From: an uncultured Candidatus Saccharibacteria bacterium
GTDB taxonomy: Bacteria; Patescibacteriota; Saccharimonadia; Saccharimonadales; Saccharimonadaceae
Direction: 5' to 3'
Length of the DNA stretch: 64,000 nt
NCBI GenBank assembly: GCA_947302355.1
Contig: CAMYUU010000002.1
Span: 40,834 to 104,833 of the forward strand
Shown: positions 1 through 7,869 of the stretch, one piece after another
Position numbering within the stretch: position 1 is the first letter of the stretch
How the letters are laid out: every line of letters starts with the position of its first letter
Made by a program: the position numbers and the translations under genes
Notes under the pieces: model-generated
Database searches by the model: none
The model's input: only the letters and a program-made list of their open reading frames with translations
What the model was told of the DNA's origin: nothing

Positions 1-1351
1 TGGCATATTCGGCTAAAATGCGGCAGTTTTCCTGGATTGCCATGTCTGTAGGAGTAATGATATCTCCTTTCTCGTCAAGACGAATTTCGAAGGCTGCTCT
101 CCATTTTGCAAAGCGGAGTCCGGCATCGTAGTACGATTTTAATCTTTGGTCGAGCTCTTCGAGGCCTTTGGTATAGGTTTCTTCGGAATTGTCAAATTGG
201 GTGAGGCCTTGATCTACTTTAATGCCTGGTATGATGTGGCGGGAAATTAGGAAGTCGACAAAGTTTCTACCATCGTCGGCGAGTTGATGTGTGGTTTCAT
301 CGAAGAGGATTACGCCGTTGACGTATTTTTCGAGATCTGGCGTGGTGAAGAAAATGTTTCGATAATCACGCCTATTATCGTAGGTATCATCGATGTTTAG
401 CTGTTCGAATTTTTTGTGGATACTGCCACCAGATTCATCTGCGGCTAGGATACCTTTGCCGGTTAGCACGAGGCTAGCGGCATTTAATTCGATGTCATTA
501 TCGGAGTTTGATTTAGTTGAGAGTTCTTTTAGCTCATTTATGGATAAGACGGAGTCGAGTCTGGAGTTTTCGACATTCGCACGGGCCATTTTCAGGCTTT
601 TTTCTACTGATTCTCCAAGCACGAAGCTTCCTACAACGGTGGCGGCGGCAATAGAATATAGGGAAAGATGAGTCATTCTATCTATACGATCTACTGAGAG
701 GTGCTCGGTGATTTTGAGGTAAGAAATGTTTTTTTCGGTTAGATAGATGGTCTTTTCGGGCGGAATCTCGGGTAATTGAATCGCGTGGGTTTGTTCCGAA
801 ACTGGGGTGGTGGTTTGCTCCATGAAGATTAAATTGGCTCGTTCGATTAGGCTGTTTGAGTATTGATTTTCTAGGTTTCTAAGATAAAGAATTAATTTGG
901 TTTGTCTGGATTGATTTAGGTAAGTATTGATTTTGCCCGTGGTCTCTGAATTAAGCTCGGCTGAACGATCGATAAAAAGATAGTCGTAAGATGTGGTGGG
1001 TGGGTTAAATGTGGTGGGCTTGAAATCGGTGGGAGTGAGATAGCATACGCCATTATCTGATACTAAGATGTAACGGTGAATTTCGGTGGGATTTTGGGTT
1101 TCGAGTTCATTGTCAGTAAAAGCGATGGACTGATCAGCGACGGAAGCGTCTAGCCCCATTTTTTTGAAAACTTCTAACGAGATTGCGGCGCCACCGAGGC
1201 TACTGCCGCGATTAAAAAAGTGGTGCTCGCTTGCATTGAAACTGAGGTCAAGCCAGGCTGTGCCGGATTTGTCGGTTTCGAACTTCTCCGTTCTACTGTC
1301 CAGATTAAGGTAAACGTCTTTTAAGACGTTGCCCACTACCAAAATATTCAT
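1..1351 (-). CDS. PfkB-like domain fused to class I fructose-bisphosphate aldolase (C-terminus cut by window edge)
   Basis: This gene is absent from the ORF track because it runs off the left edge; I translated the minus strand and found 450 open codons from the ATG at 1351. Residues 1-285 resemble a PfkB/ribokinase fold: an N-terminal NILVVGNVLKDVYL strand and a glycine motif, RGSSLGGAAISLEVFKKMG, near residues 48-66. The usual C-terminal GAGD catalytic motif is not recognisable; the matching stretch near residues 226-240 reads MTHLSLYSIAAATV. From about residue 290 the protein is a class I aldolase: GKGILAADES (residue 298 on), GVILFDET, PGIKVD and FAKWRAAFE carry the expected Asp and two Lys residues. 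The Schiff-base Lys lies beyond the edge. It would cleave fructose-1,6-bisphosphate to feed TpiA nearby. A TATAAT box sits 6 nt before the ATG, so the mRNA is probably leaderless. Confidence 0.85.
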   Translation of the reverse strand, partial: MNILVVGNVLKDVYLNLDSRTEKFETDKSGTAWLDLSFNASEHHFFNRGSSLGGAAISLEVFKKMGLDASVADQSIAFTDNELETQNPTEIHRYILVSDNGVCYLTPTDFKPTTFNPPTTSYDYLFIDRSAELNSETTGKINTYLNQSRQTKLILYLRNLENQYSNSLIERANLIFMEQTTTPVSEQTHAIQLPEIPPEKTIYLTEKNISYLKITEHLSVDRIDRMTHLSLYSIAAATVVGSFVLGESVEKSLKMARANVENSRLDSVLSINELKELSTKSNSDNDIELNAASLVLTGKGILAADESGGSIHKKFEQLNIDDTYDNRRDYRNIFFTTPDLEKYVNGVILFDETTHQLADDGRNFVDFLISRHIIPGIKVDQGLTQFDNSEETYTKGLEELDQRLKSYYDAGLRFAKWRAAFEIRLDEKGDIITPTDMAIQENCRILAEYA

Positions 1352-1375
1352 GGTTTAATTATACATCAATAAGCA

Positions 1376-1398
1376 TAAAAAAATAAGAGCAAGCTCTC
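1376..1398 (-). terminator. Short hairpin plus T-run, minus strand
   Basis: On the minus strand, AGAGC-TT-GCTCT is followed by TATTTTTTT. It sits just downstream of the decayed tRNA 3' copy and looks like a second terminator for the tRNA transcript. Confidence 0.45.
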
Positions 1399-1400
1399 AT

Positions 1401-1430
1401 TTTTTACTTTTTTTGTGCGGGCATGGAGGG
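1401..1430 (-). repeat. Partial duplication of tRNA-Gly 3' end and downstream flank
   Basis: The plus-strand stretch tttttactttttttgtgcgg plus gcatggaggg repeats, with about three differences, the region at 1485-1514 that holds the 3' end of tRNA-Gly and its downstream T/A-rich flank. The rest of the tRNA is missing. It is either a decayed tandem tRNA copy or an old attachment-site scar. Confidence 0.5.
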
Positions 1431-1463
1431 GAGGGCCCTCAGGCATCCACCCCCATAAAAACT

Positions 1464-1489
1464 AAAAACAACCATAAACGGTTGTTTTT
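1464..1489 (-). terminator. Terminator after tRNA-His/tRNA-Gly
   Basis: The sequence aaaaacaacc-ataaac-ggttgttttt is a near-perfect hairpin, followed on the minus strand by a T-rich run. It lies just downstream of the tRNA pair. Confidence 0.7.
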
Positions 1490-1496
1490 ACTTTTT

Positions 1497-1571
1497 TGGT
1501 GCGGGTATGGAGGGTCGAACTCCAATCCTCAGTTTGGAAAACTGATATACTAACCGCTGTACTATACCCGC
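1497..1571 (-). tRNA. tRNA-Gly (UCC)
   Basis: The minus strand folds as a cloverleaf with acceptor GCGGGTA, T-loop GTTCGAC, and anticodon loop TTTCCAA giving UCC. Discriminator A and the CCA end are encoded. It follows tRNA-His in the same transcript with one base between them. Confidence 0.95.
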
Positions 1572-1572
1572 A

Positions 1573-1650
1573 TGGGGTGGGATATGGGAATCGAACCCAC
1601 GACCTTCTGGACCACAATCAGACGCTCTAACCATCTGAGCTAATCCCACC
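1573..1650 (-). tRNA. tRNA-His (GUG)
   Basis: The cloverleaf has anticodon loop TTGTGGT (GUG). The extra 5' G paired with C73, characteristic of tRNA-His, is present, and CCA is encoded. The anticodon stem has one A-C mismatch next to the loop. Confidence 0.95.
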
Positions 1651-1674
1651 GAGAAACATTATATCAATATTGTC

Positions 1675-2280
1675 TTATTTTGGCAAGAGAAGGAAAGCGA
1701 CTGTGCCAGCGGCGGCGCCTAAAATAATTGTTAGAATGATAGTGATAATTAAGCCGATATGAGAATCTTTTTCGGGTTTGTTGATAATCGTGACTGGACC
1801 CTTGGGCTCTTCTTTGGGGGTGTCGACCTTTTTCTGATAGACATTTTTAGAAAGGGGACGCTTAGTAACTTTGTCTAGATTGATGAATGGAGATTTAGGC
1901 GTCTTGTATTTGGATTTTGTAGATGTCGATTTGGTCTTTTGGACGGTAGGTGCAGTTTGTTTTTTGGCTTTATTGCCGACTTTTTGGGCTTTTGCTTTTG
2001 CGGGTGATTTTTCCGGTGTGGCGATTTTGCTGTTATCATTTAATGGGCGTTTTGGGGTGTCGGTATTAATAAATTTAGGGGAAAGATCTTCGATTACGCC
2101 AAGCTCAACTTTAGAAGGAGTGTGTGCATTAAAATTAACACTATTAATGGGCTGCTTTTCGGCGCGGACAACACGGTGCGTGGTGTTTACCTTTTTGGTA
2201 GTTTTTACGACCTGTTGGCGGCTAGGGGTAGCCTTCATGGTTTGTTTTGGTGGCACAAAATCTATGTAACGTCTATTCAT
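1675..2280 (-). CDS. Lys/Pro/Thr-rich tail-anchored membrane protein
   Basis: No family is recognised. The 201-residue protein has a long basic, low-complexity region (residues 1-170, rich in K, T, P and S) and one C-terminal hydrophobic helix (GLIITIILTIILGAAAGTVA) ending in LLPK. This suggests a cytoplasmic basic domain held in the membrane by a tail anchor. Its ATG overlaps the tpiA stop codon (ATGA, 4 nt), so the two are very probably translated together. The basic region could bind nucleic acid or the acidic cell surface, but the sequence does not decide. Plus-strand ORFs over it are shadows. Confidence 0.75.
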   Translation of the reverse strand: MNRRYIDFVPPKQTMKATPSRQQVVKTTKKVNTTHRVVRAEKQPINSVNFNAHTPSKVELGVIEDLSPKFINTDTPKRPLNDNSKIATPEKSPAKAKAQKVGNKAKKQTAPTVQKTKSTSTKSKYKTPKSPFINLDKVTKRPLSKNVYQKKVDTPKEEPKGPVTIINKPEKDSHIGLIITIILTIILGAAAGTVAFLLLPK

Positions 2281-3047
2281 GCTTGCACTTTCTTAGCTAT
2301 TTCTATTATATCAATAAATTCATGCAAAATCAAACTAGCTCCACCCACTAGTAGGCCATTTACGCCGGGAATCGTAAGATATGCGCCGGCATTAGACGGG
2401 GAAACGCTTCCGCCAAACAGGACGCTGACTTTCTCGGCTGATTCTGGACCGTAGGTATCACTTAAAGTTTGGCGAATTATATTAATGACTTCTGAAATTT
2501 CGTCTGGGGAGGCAAGTTTGGCACCTTTGACACTAGAGATGGCCCAAACTGGTTCGTAGGCGATGATTACTTTGGATAAATTGTCATCTGCGACTTCGGC
2601 GAGCCCGCCTAGCAGTTGATCTTTAATGACGTCGGCGGTTTCCCCAAAAGCTCTCTCTGATTCGATTTCGCCGATGCAGAGAATTGGCTTGATTTTGTTT
2701 CTTAAGGCGGCGGCTACTTTTTTCTGGATAGTTTTGTCGTCTTCTTTGAAAACGTAGCGACGTTCGGAGTGGCCAATGATGGCGTAATCTGCTAAACCCC
2801 TGAGTTGAGAGAATGAAACTTCTCCGGTGTAGGCTCCATAATCGCGATAAAAGCCGTCTTGTGCGGCGAGTTTGATTCTGCGACGGTCTACTTGTAAGGA
2901 TAGTGGTTGTAATGCGAGCATAGAAGGCGCTACTACCACTTCTAGATTGCGGTAGTTTGGTAACGATTTGGATAATTTATGGAGATAAATAGAAGCTTCA
3001 CCAACTGTAAAATTTAACTTCCAGTTGCCCACGACGTATGTTTTCAT
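2277..3047 (-). CDS. tpiA: Triosephosphate isomerase
   Basis: It interconverts dihydroxyacetone phosphate and glyceraldehyde-3-phosphate in glycolysis. At 256 residues it has normal family length. The substrate Lys lies in GNWKLN near the N-terminus, the catalytic His in IIGHSERR, the catalytic Glu in AYEPVWAI, and the phosphate-binding loops are FGGSV and GLLVGGASL. TATAAT (minus strand, 3054-3059) stands exactly 6 nt before the ATG with no Shine-Dalgarno sequence, which suggests a leaderless mRNA. The tail-anchored gene follows with a 4-nt overlap. The aldolase fusion lies 1 kb downstream, so two consecutive glycolytic steps cluster here. Confidence 0.97.
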   Translation of the reverse strand: MKTYVVGNWKLNFTVGEASIYLHKLSKSLPNYRNLEVVVAPSMLALQPLSLQVDRRRIKLAAQDGFYRDYGAYTGEVSFSQLRGLADYAIIGHSERRYVFKEDDKTIQKKVAAALRNKIKPILCIGEIESERAFGETADVIKDQLLGGLAEVADDNLSKVIIAYEPVWAISSVKGAKLASPDEISEVINIIRQTLSDTYGPESAEKVSVLFGGSVSPSNAGAYLTIPGVNGLLVGGASLILHEFIDIIEIAKKVQA

Positions 3048-3086
3048 AAGCTTATTATACCTTAGTTATGATAAGTCAACAAGTGC

Positions 3087-3854
3087 TTAGTTGATGATGC
3101 CTAATATGCCTTTTAAGGCGAAAGCAGTATCTTCGTGATTTCTTACGGTGATGGTGTCAATACCCATTTCGACAACTGGATAATCGTTGCCGCCGGGTTG
3201 GGTCATGTCGCCGAAATAGAGTATATCTGATTTGTCTACGTTTAATTGTTCGAGTAAGTGTGTCATACCGAATGTCTTGTTCATGCCGGGAATAACGGCA
3301 TTTATAGAGGTAGTGCCGGCGACTTCATACTCAAATTCTGGAGCTAATTCCTTGCATTTTGCGGCGATTTGGTCGCGTTTTTTATGGTCTGGATCCCAGG
3401 CGTATTTGGCCTTAGTACTAGCTTTTTGGCCGAGAGCCGAGAATGTGACTTGCGACAAGCGGTTTTCGATTATTTCATCTCCTGGAGTTAGCTTATCTTC
3501 TTCCCAGAGACCAAGTTCTCGTGCGGCTTGCTCGATTGTGGTGGTTATTTTGGCTATTTGTTCATCGGTCAATGGATAATTGTAAATTTCTGTCCATTCC
3601 TTCTTGATGGGGTCGTAACGGTAATATTGGGTGCCTTGAGCTACAAATAAGTGCAAGTGTGAGAGTTGTTCTGGGGTGGGGTTCGGTAAGCGATCCACGA
3701 TTTGAATCATGAATTGGTCGAATTTCTGGCCGGAGATAGGGCAGATTTCGAAATGGTCGAGACATTTTAGCAAAAGCTCTGCGATTTCGTCAGTGATGGG
3801 TGTTTTGGCTACGTTGATTGTTTGATCAACGTCAAATGATAGTACTTTTTTCAT
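3087..3854 (-). CDS. HAD-superfamily (IIB) phosphatase, phosphomannomutase-like
   Basis: The 255-residue protein starts with the HAD nucleophile motif LSFDVDQT (Asp 8 and Asp 10; the usual Gly after the second Asp is Gln). Motif II is CPISGQKF, a Lys sits in NKTFGMTHLL, and the metal motif is YFGDMTQPGGNDYPVVE. The PGGND element and overall order recall eukaryotic-type phosphomannomutases and related HAD-IIB sugar phosphatases. Substrate is uncertain: sugar-phosphate hydrolysis or hexose-phosphate mutation are both plausible. A TACAAT box lies 6 nt before the ATG, again suggesting a leaderless transcript. It precedes tpiA but has its own promoter. Confidence 0.8.
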   Translation of the reverse strand: MKKVLSFDVDQTINVAKTPITDEIAELLLKCLDHFEICPISGQKFDQFMIQIVDRLPNPTPEQLSHLHLFVAQGTQYYRYDPIKKEWTEIYNYPLTDEQIAKITTTIEQAARELGLWEEDKLTPGDEIIENRLSQVTFSALGQKASTKAKYAWDPDHKKRDQIAAKCKELAPEFEYEVAGTTSINAVIPGMNKTFGMTHLLEQLNVDKSDILYFGDMTQPGGNDYPVVEMGIDTITVRNHEDTAFALKGILGIIN

Positions 3855-3961
3855 AGTTTAATTGTAGCATGGATCAGCGGTGGTGTTGGTAATGATTTAG
3901 TTCCTGTGGGGAATTTAGTTTTGTTCGGATGGGGACGGATTCTGATCTTTGAGGAGGCAAG

Positions 3962-3989
3962 TTGACAAAAATAAGATAAGTGGTATAAT
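3962..3989 (+). promoter_or_regulatory. Consensus sigma-70-type promoter
   Basis: TTGACA and TATAAT are separated by 16 bp, upstream of the small gene at 4029. Confidence 0.8.
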
Positions 3990-4028
3990 TTATGAAAATT
4001 GGCCTCCAAAGATAGGAAGGGGAAAACT

Positions 4029-4283
4029 ATGGAGGAGAACCTTACGAATTGGGAACGGCTTCAGAAGCTATTCCCTGGGATTGTTCTTCGTCAAGCGGTT
4101 TCGTTGCCTAGCGACGAGGAACCCATCGTGACTCAGGATCCCATTGCGGATTCTGAGCTACGTGAATGGGCAGCAGGCGTAGTCCTTCAGGACTTCGAGT
4201 TTTGCGGTGAGCTACAGCCGGTGTCAACTGGCGCCTATAAGGAGAGAGGGGTGTATAAGGTGGTGTACATCGTCACCGATTAG
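4029..4283 (+). CDS. Small hypothetical protein (84 aa)
   Basis: I do not recognise it. I chose the ATG at 4029 over the TTG at 3999 in the track because AGGAAGGGG lies 6 nt before it and the TTG sits about 10 nt after the -10 box. The product is an acidic, soluble-looking 84-residue protein with two Trp and one Cys and no signal or membrane segment. It is a single-gene unit with a perfect promoter and a strong terminator. Its codon use is richer in G and C than neighbouring housekeeping genes and resembles 4561-6156 and 34877-35302. Confidence 0.65.
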   Translation: MEENLTNWERLQKLFPGIVLRQAVSLPSDEEPIVTQDPIADSELREWAAGVVLQDFEFCGELQPVSTGAYKERGVYKVVYIVTD

Positions 4284-4299
4284 CTCCTTCTCCCTTCCC

Positions 4300-4327
4300 A
4301 AGAGCTCGGCTTCGGCCGGGCTCTTTT
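4300..4327 (+). terminator. Rho-independent terminator
   Basis: The stem aagagctcggc-ttcg-gccgggctctt is followed by TT, directly after the 4029 gene. Confidence 0.85.
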
Positions 4328-4391
4328 CGTGGGTATCAGTGTTTTGTGAATGATATAAATTAGCGTAAGCGTCAAAGAAGTGTTTCTCATA

Positions 4392-4420
4392 TTGACAAAA
4401 AAGCTAAAGTGTGATAGAAT
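4392..4420 (+). promoter_or_regulatory. Sigma-70-type promoter
   Basis: TTGACA and TAGAAT with a 17-bp spacer. The transcript would have a leader of about 130 nt before the ATG at 4561. Confidence 0.8.
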
Positions 4421-4483
4421 GTAATCAGTCTAGGTTTTGGTGTGTTATCAAATAACAAGAAGACCATTAACAACCAAATCATC

Positions 4484-4555
4484 TCAGATTTCAAATGAAA
4501 TCTGAAGCTATCCATTCTAACCTCCCTCCCAAAAAATATTGAAGAAAGGAGGTGC
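4484..4555 (+). promoter_or_regulatory. Structured 5' leader that may hide the ribosome binding site
   Basis: A hairpin with arms tcagatttca and tgaaatctga occupies 4484-4505. Downstream, acctcc at 4520-4525 is complementary to ggaggt (4548-4553), which is the Shine-Dalgarno sequence for the ATG at 4561. Pairing would block initiation, so translation may be regulated; this is inference. Confidence 0.4.
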
Positions 4556-4560
4556 TTTCG

Positions 4561-6156
4561 ATGAGGAAGCGCCGTGAAGAATTAGATTGGCTGTACTGCG
4601 ATGATCCAGAGCAGGATGACGATGGAGTGTACACCAAGAGGGGCGAAGACCCTGAAGAAGATCACCTTGCTTTTGATGGCAAGGTGGAGGCCAAAGAGGT
4701 GTCTGATTCCTCTGGTGGCTATCTGCCCATCAATGGCGGCTACAAGCGTGTCGCTAAGCGGCGTGGTAGGGGATGCGTTCCCTACGTGCTTGCGGCCATC
4801 GTCGCAATTGCGACGCTTGGCGTCCTGGCGTGGGGGCTTAAGTCTTGTAGTGGTCTCGATAGCTCCTCGTTGCTTCGTGGCAGCATTGTCGCGAAGGCGG
4901 ACGAGCTCGAGGACGCTATTAATGACCTTACTGTCGCGAAGGTCACGGAGGAGGAGCTTGAGGCTTTGACTACGGGTAAGTACAAGGACGTGTCTTGGGT
5001 TTTCCTGGATTCGTCCCTGTCGCCACAGGATAAGGCTCGTACCAGTAGGACTGGCTTTTCCGATGCGCTGACCTTCGGGTTTACTGCTTCGGATGAGTCA
5101 GGGCGATTCGCCGAGCTTGAGGAGGAAATCCTCCGTAACCCAGTATTTGGGGTTACCGTCGCGAACGCCATCAAGGATAAGAAGATTGGCAATAGGGCCA
5201 TAGGTTCTTTTAATCCTTGGATGGCTGAGATGGTCAAGCTAAACAGCCAGCACGGAGTTGCCTATTGGCTGGAGAAGGACAGCCAGGATACGTTCTATGT
5301 CACGGACGAGTATCGTTGCTATGCGGCGACGCTCTGCACGTGGCTTGAACTCCTGATTTATCAGGGTCAGTATTCGTGGCAAACGGTCGAAAATTGGTGC
5401 CTCAATGGGGCGGCTAAGAATAATGACCGTGCCGGTGTGCCGGCTTCCTACCAGTATGCAAAAGACGCTATAGTCTATGCATACGTAGGTAAGGACGCTG
5501 CCAATACTGGCTCCGATTCCGGCTCTGGTTCTGGCAACAAGGCCATCAGTGACAAGGGACTTTTTGTTATTGGATTCAACATCCATGATAAGCGTCCCGA
5601 GTTCTATGGTGGAACGCCGGAGAATCCGACGCCTAGTGGGCCGACGACTCCGGTAACGCCGGACAATCCGAAGCCGAAGCCAGATCCTGACCCGAAGCCC
5701 GATCCTGACCCGAAGCCGAAGCCAGATCCTGATCCGAAGCCTGATCCCGATCCGGATCCTCCTTACAATAAGGACCCGAATGACGCTCCGACGACGTATA
5801 CGGAGCCGAACGACGACCCTGGTCCTGGCCCTAGCACCAATAACGGGGTTGGGGCTACCGAGTCGCCTGCAGACCAGCCGACCAATTCCAATCACGAGAG
5901 TTATCCTGATTATCAGGACGACGTCAAGGAATTGGAAGAGATTAATCAATCTCAGTCGACAGGTTCTGAGCCGAGTACGCCATCCACGCCGGCGCCATCT
6001 CCAAGTACCAACGTGGACAACAACGGCGATTCGGGAACCGAGACATCGGCTCCCATCAATGAAGCCACACCCGTGGCACCTCCTGCAACGGAGGCTGGTT
6101 CGGGTGAGCCAATAAACTCTAGTCCAGGTGAGGCTTGGGAGGGCCCTACGGACTAG
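4561..6156 (+). CDS. Membrane-anchored surface protein with Asp/Pro/Lys-rich stalk
   Basis: The start at ATG 4561 is set by a strong AAAGGAGGT 7 nt upstream; the track's GTG at 4552 overlaps that site. Residues 1-70 are acidic then basic, and a single transmembrane segment (VPYVLAAIVAIATLGVLAW) follows, with the rest outside. Residues 100-345 form an unrecognised globular domain with several Trp and Cys. After that comes a stalk of PKPDPDP repeats and a Ser/Thr/Pro/Glu-rich tail with no second anchor. This resembles a signal-anchored surface protein with a cell-wall-spanning stalk. Codon use is GC-rich compared with the next gene, hinting at transfer. Confidence 0.75.
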   Translation: MRKRREELDWLYCDDPEQDDDGVYTKRGEDPEEDHLAFDGKVEAKEVSDSSGGYLPINGGYKRVAKRRGRGCVPYVLAAIVAIATLGVLAWGLKSCSGLDSSSLLRGSIVAKADELEDAINDLTVAKVTEEELEALTTGKYKDVSWVFLDSSLSPQDKARTSRTGFSDALTFGFTASDESGRFAELEEEILRNPVFGVTVANAIKDKKIGNRAIGSFNPWMAEMVKLNSQHGVAYWLEKDSQDTFYVTDEYRCYAATLCTWLELLIYQGQYSWQTVENWCLNGAAKNNDRAGVPASYQYAKDAIVYAYVGKDAANTGSDSGSGSGNKAISDKGLFVIGFNIHDKRPEFYGGTPENPTPSGPTTPVTPDNPKPKPDPDPKPDPDPKPKPDPDPKPDPDPDPPYNKDPNDAPTTYTEPNDDPGPGPSTNNGVGATESPADQPTNSNHESYPDYQDDVKELEEINQSQSTGSEPSTPSTPAPSPSTNVDNNGDSGTETSAPINEATPVAPPATEAGSGEPINSSPGEAWEGPTD

Positions 6157-6159
6157 TGG

Positions 6160-6300
6160 ATAGCTTAGCCCCATGCGTGGGGCTGCTCCTTTAGGGGGCT
6201 TTGAGCTGAAAGGCTCAAGGGTGGAGCCCATGGGTGGGACGCCCACGTACCTTAAAAAAGTCCGGCGGTGCAATCAATGCGCTGCCGGGCTTCACCCCAT
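6160..6300. other. Structured intergenic segment with four hairpins
   Basis: Between 6157 and 6392 there is no gene. The segment holds agcccc/ggggct (6167-6184), tgagc/gctca (6202-6217), gtggg/cccac (6234-6246) and ccggcggtgc/gcgctgccgg (6262-6288). On the minus strand the last hairpin is followed by a T6 run, as in a terminator; on the plus strand no hairpin has a T-run. It may be a processed 3' end or a small RNA. No known RNA family is recognised. Confidence 0.4.
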
Positions 6301-6392
6301 GATTTGAGACTGAGATGATTTGGCTGTTTAGACGAAAGTTAACAATTCGACTAGCAAGAATGAACTTAATCAATTATTAAGAAAGGATTATT

Positions 6393-7730
6393 ATGAAAAA
6401 AGTTTATAAATCGGTGCTTAGCGTGTCTGCCGCAGCAGTTGTGCTTGCAGCTACGCTTACGCCTGTGCTGGTGAATGCTTGGGGCGATTCTAGCAATGGC
6501 CGCAAGAGCTACACTTTAGCGCAAATTAACAATGGTGATCTTGGTGACACCATTACGTTTAACTCGATTTCTAACGGTAAAATCGGGGATGAAAAGAATT
6601 TCGTGGGTGCCAAGGTAGCTGGTGCTTCTGTAGACACCTGGAATGCTAATACTATTGACGTAAAAGACGGTGAAACTTATACGATTCGTCTTTTCGTTCA
6701 TAACAACAGCCCAAAGGGCATGGAAGCGATTGCAAAGGGTGTAAAAGCCACTTTCTCGATTCCTACTACAGTTGCTAAATCTCAAACGATTATTGGCTAT
6801 ATCGATTCTTCGAACGCTACCCCTAATCGTTATTGGGATGAAGTAACTTTGAATGCTAGTGAAAACATTTACCTCGAATACGTTAGCGGTTCTGCTAAAT
6901 TTACTAATAACAAGGGCACTTTTTCACTTCCTAACGAAGTAATTACTTCTGGTGCAACCTTAGGTTATACTTCAATGAATGGTGAAATCCCTGGTTGTTA
7001 TGAATATTCTGGTACTGTAACCATCGACGTGAAGGTGCATAGTTCGGTAGCCGCTAAGGTTTCGAAGCAAGTTCGCATTAAGGGTACTAAAACTTGGGGC
7101 GAATCTGTAGAAGCTAAGGTTGGTGATGAAGTAGAATATCAAATTGAATATGTTAACTTGCTATCTGAACAGGTCAAAGATGTAATGATTAGGGACGTGC
7201 TTCCTACTAACGTTGAGTATGTAAATGATTCTACGTATCTTTACAACTCAAATTATCAGAGTGGCGTACTACTAAAGGATAATACTCTTACTACGACTGG
7301 TATCAATATCGGTTCTTACAATGCTAAGGGTAATGCTTACGTGCGCTTTACTGGTAAAGTAGTAGATAAGTCTATGGCTTGTGGCAATAACCAGTTAGTT
7401 AACTGGGCAAGTGCTACTGTGTCTGGTTCTACTATTAAGAATGCAGTCTATAAAGACGATGCATCTGTAATGGTAAACAAGGATGATGAGATTTGTAAAA
7501 AGACTCCTGATCCAGATCCAACTCCGGATCCAGACCCAACGCCTGATCCAGATCCAACTCCGGATCCAGACCCAACGCCTGATCCAGATCCAACTCCGGA
7601 CAATCCAGGCGAAACTCCTACGGTTATCGTGAGCACTGGTCCTGAAACTATTGTATCTGGTGCAGTTGGTGCCGGTTCTGTGGTGACCACTCTTGGTTAC
7701 TACATTGCTAGTCGTAAAAAATTAATGTAA
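6393..7730 (+). CDS. Anchored cell-surface protein with DUF11-like domain and DPTP stalk
   Basis: The 445-residue protein has an export signal (MKKVYKSVLSVSAAAVVLAA, cleavage probably after VNA), a large beta-rich ectodomain, and a DUF11-like repeat near residues 225-340 (KVGDEVEYQIEYVN then DVLPTNVEYV), typical of isopeptide-type surface proteins. A run of PDPDPT repeats follows, then a C-terminal hydrophobic segment (GAVGAGSVVTTLGYYIA) with RKK tail. There is no LPXTG-like motif, so it is probably held by the membrane helix. AAGAAAGGA precedes the ATG. Role: surface or attachment protein, by inference from architecture. Confidence 0.8.
   Translation: MKKVYKSVLSVSAAAVVLAATLTPVLVNAWGDSSNGRKSYTLAQINNGDLGDTITFNSISNGKIGDEKNFVGAKVAGASVDTWNANTIDVKDGETYTIRLFVHNNSPKGMEAIAKGVKATFSIPTTVAKSQTIIGYIDSSNATPNRYWDEVTLNASENIYLEYVSGSAKFTNNKGTFSLPNEVITSGATLGYTSMNGEIPGCYEYSGTVTIDVKVHSSVAAKVSKQVRIKGTKTWGESVEAKVGDEVEYQIEYVNLLSEQVKDVMIRDVLPTNVEYVNDSTYLYNSNYQSGVLLKDNTLTTTGINIGSYNAKGNAYVRFTGKVVDKSMACGNNQLVNWASATVSGSTIKNAVYKDDASVMVNKDDEICKKTPDPDPTPDPDPTPDPDPTPDPDPTPDPDPTPDNPGETPTVIVSTGPETIVSGAVGAGSVVTTLGYYIASRKKLM
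7506..7600 (+). repeat. 36-bp tandem repeat coding PDPDPT units
   Basis: Two exact copies of a 36-bp unit (starting cctgatccagatccaactcc) and a 23-bp partial third copy encode the stalk. Such exact repeats are prone to length change. Confidence 0.9.
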
Positions 7731-7761
7731 AAGTGACCGCTTTCGTTAGAGTGGGAACTTA

Positions 7762-7799
7762 AAAAAGTGAGCCGGGCTTTAAGCCTTGGCTCACTTTTT
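7762..7799 (+). terminator. Strong Rho-independent terminator
   Basis: Arms aaaaagtgagcc and ggctcacttttt enclose the loop, with a T-run at the end, after the 6393 gene. Confidence 0.9.
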
Positions 7800-7869
7800 G
7801 TCTTATTGATTCGGGAAGATTTTCGGACCAGTAGATTGGTTTTTTTTAGTTTTTAAAAAATGTTTATGT

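Noticed and set aside
5239-6273. 344-aa minus-strand Arg-rich ORF
   Set aside because: Shadow of the 4561 gene; its Arg-rich composition is what antisense of Asp/Pro-rich coding gives.
7506-7600. CRISPR-like repeats
   Set aside because: The repeats are contiguous, have no spacers and encode protein. No CRISPR array or cas gene was seen in the window.
7448-7690. Minus-strand Gly/Ser/Val repeat ORF
   Set aside because: It is the antisense reading of the DPTP repeat; no ribosome site or promoter of its own.
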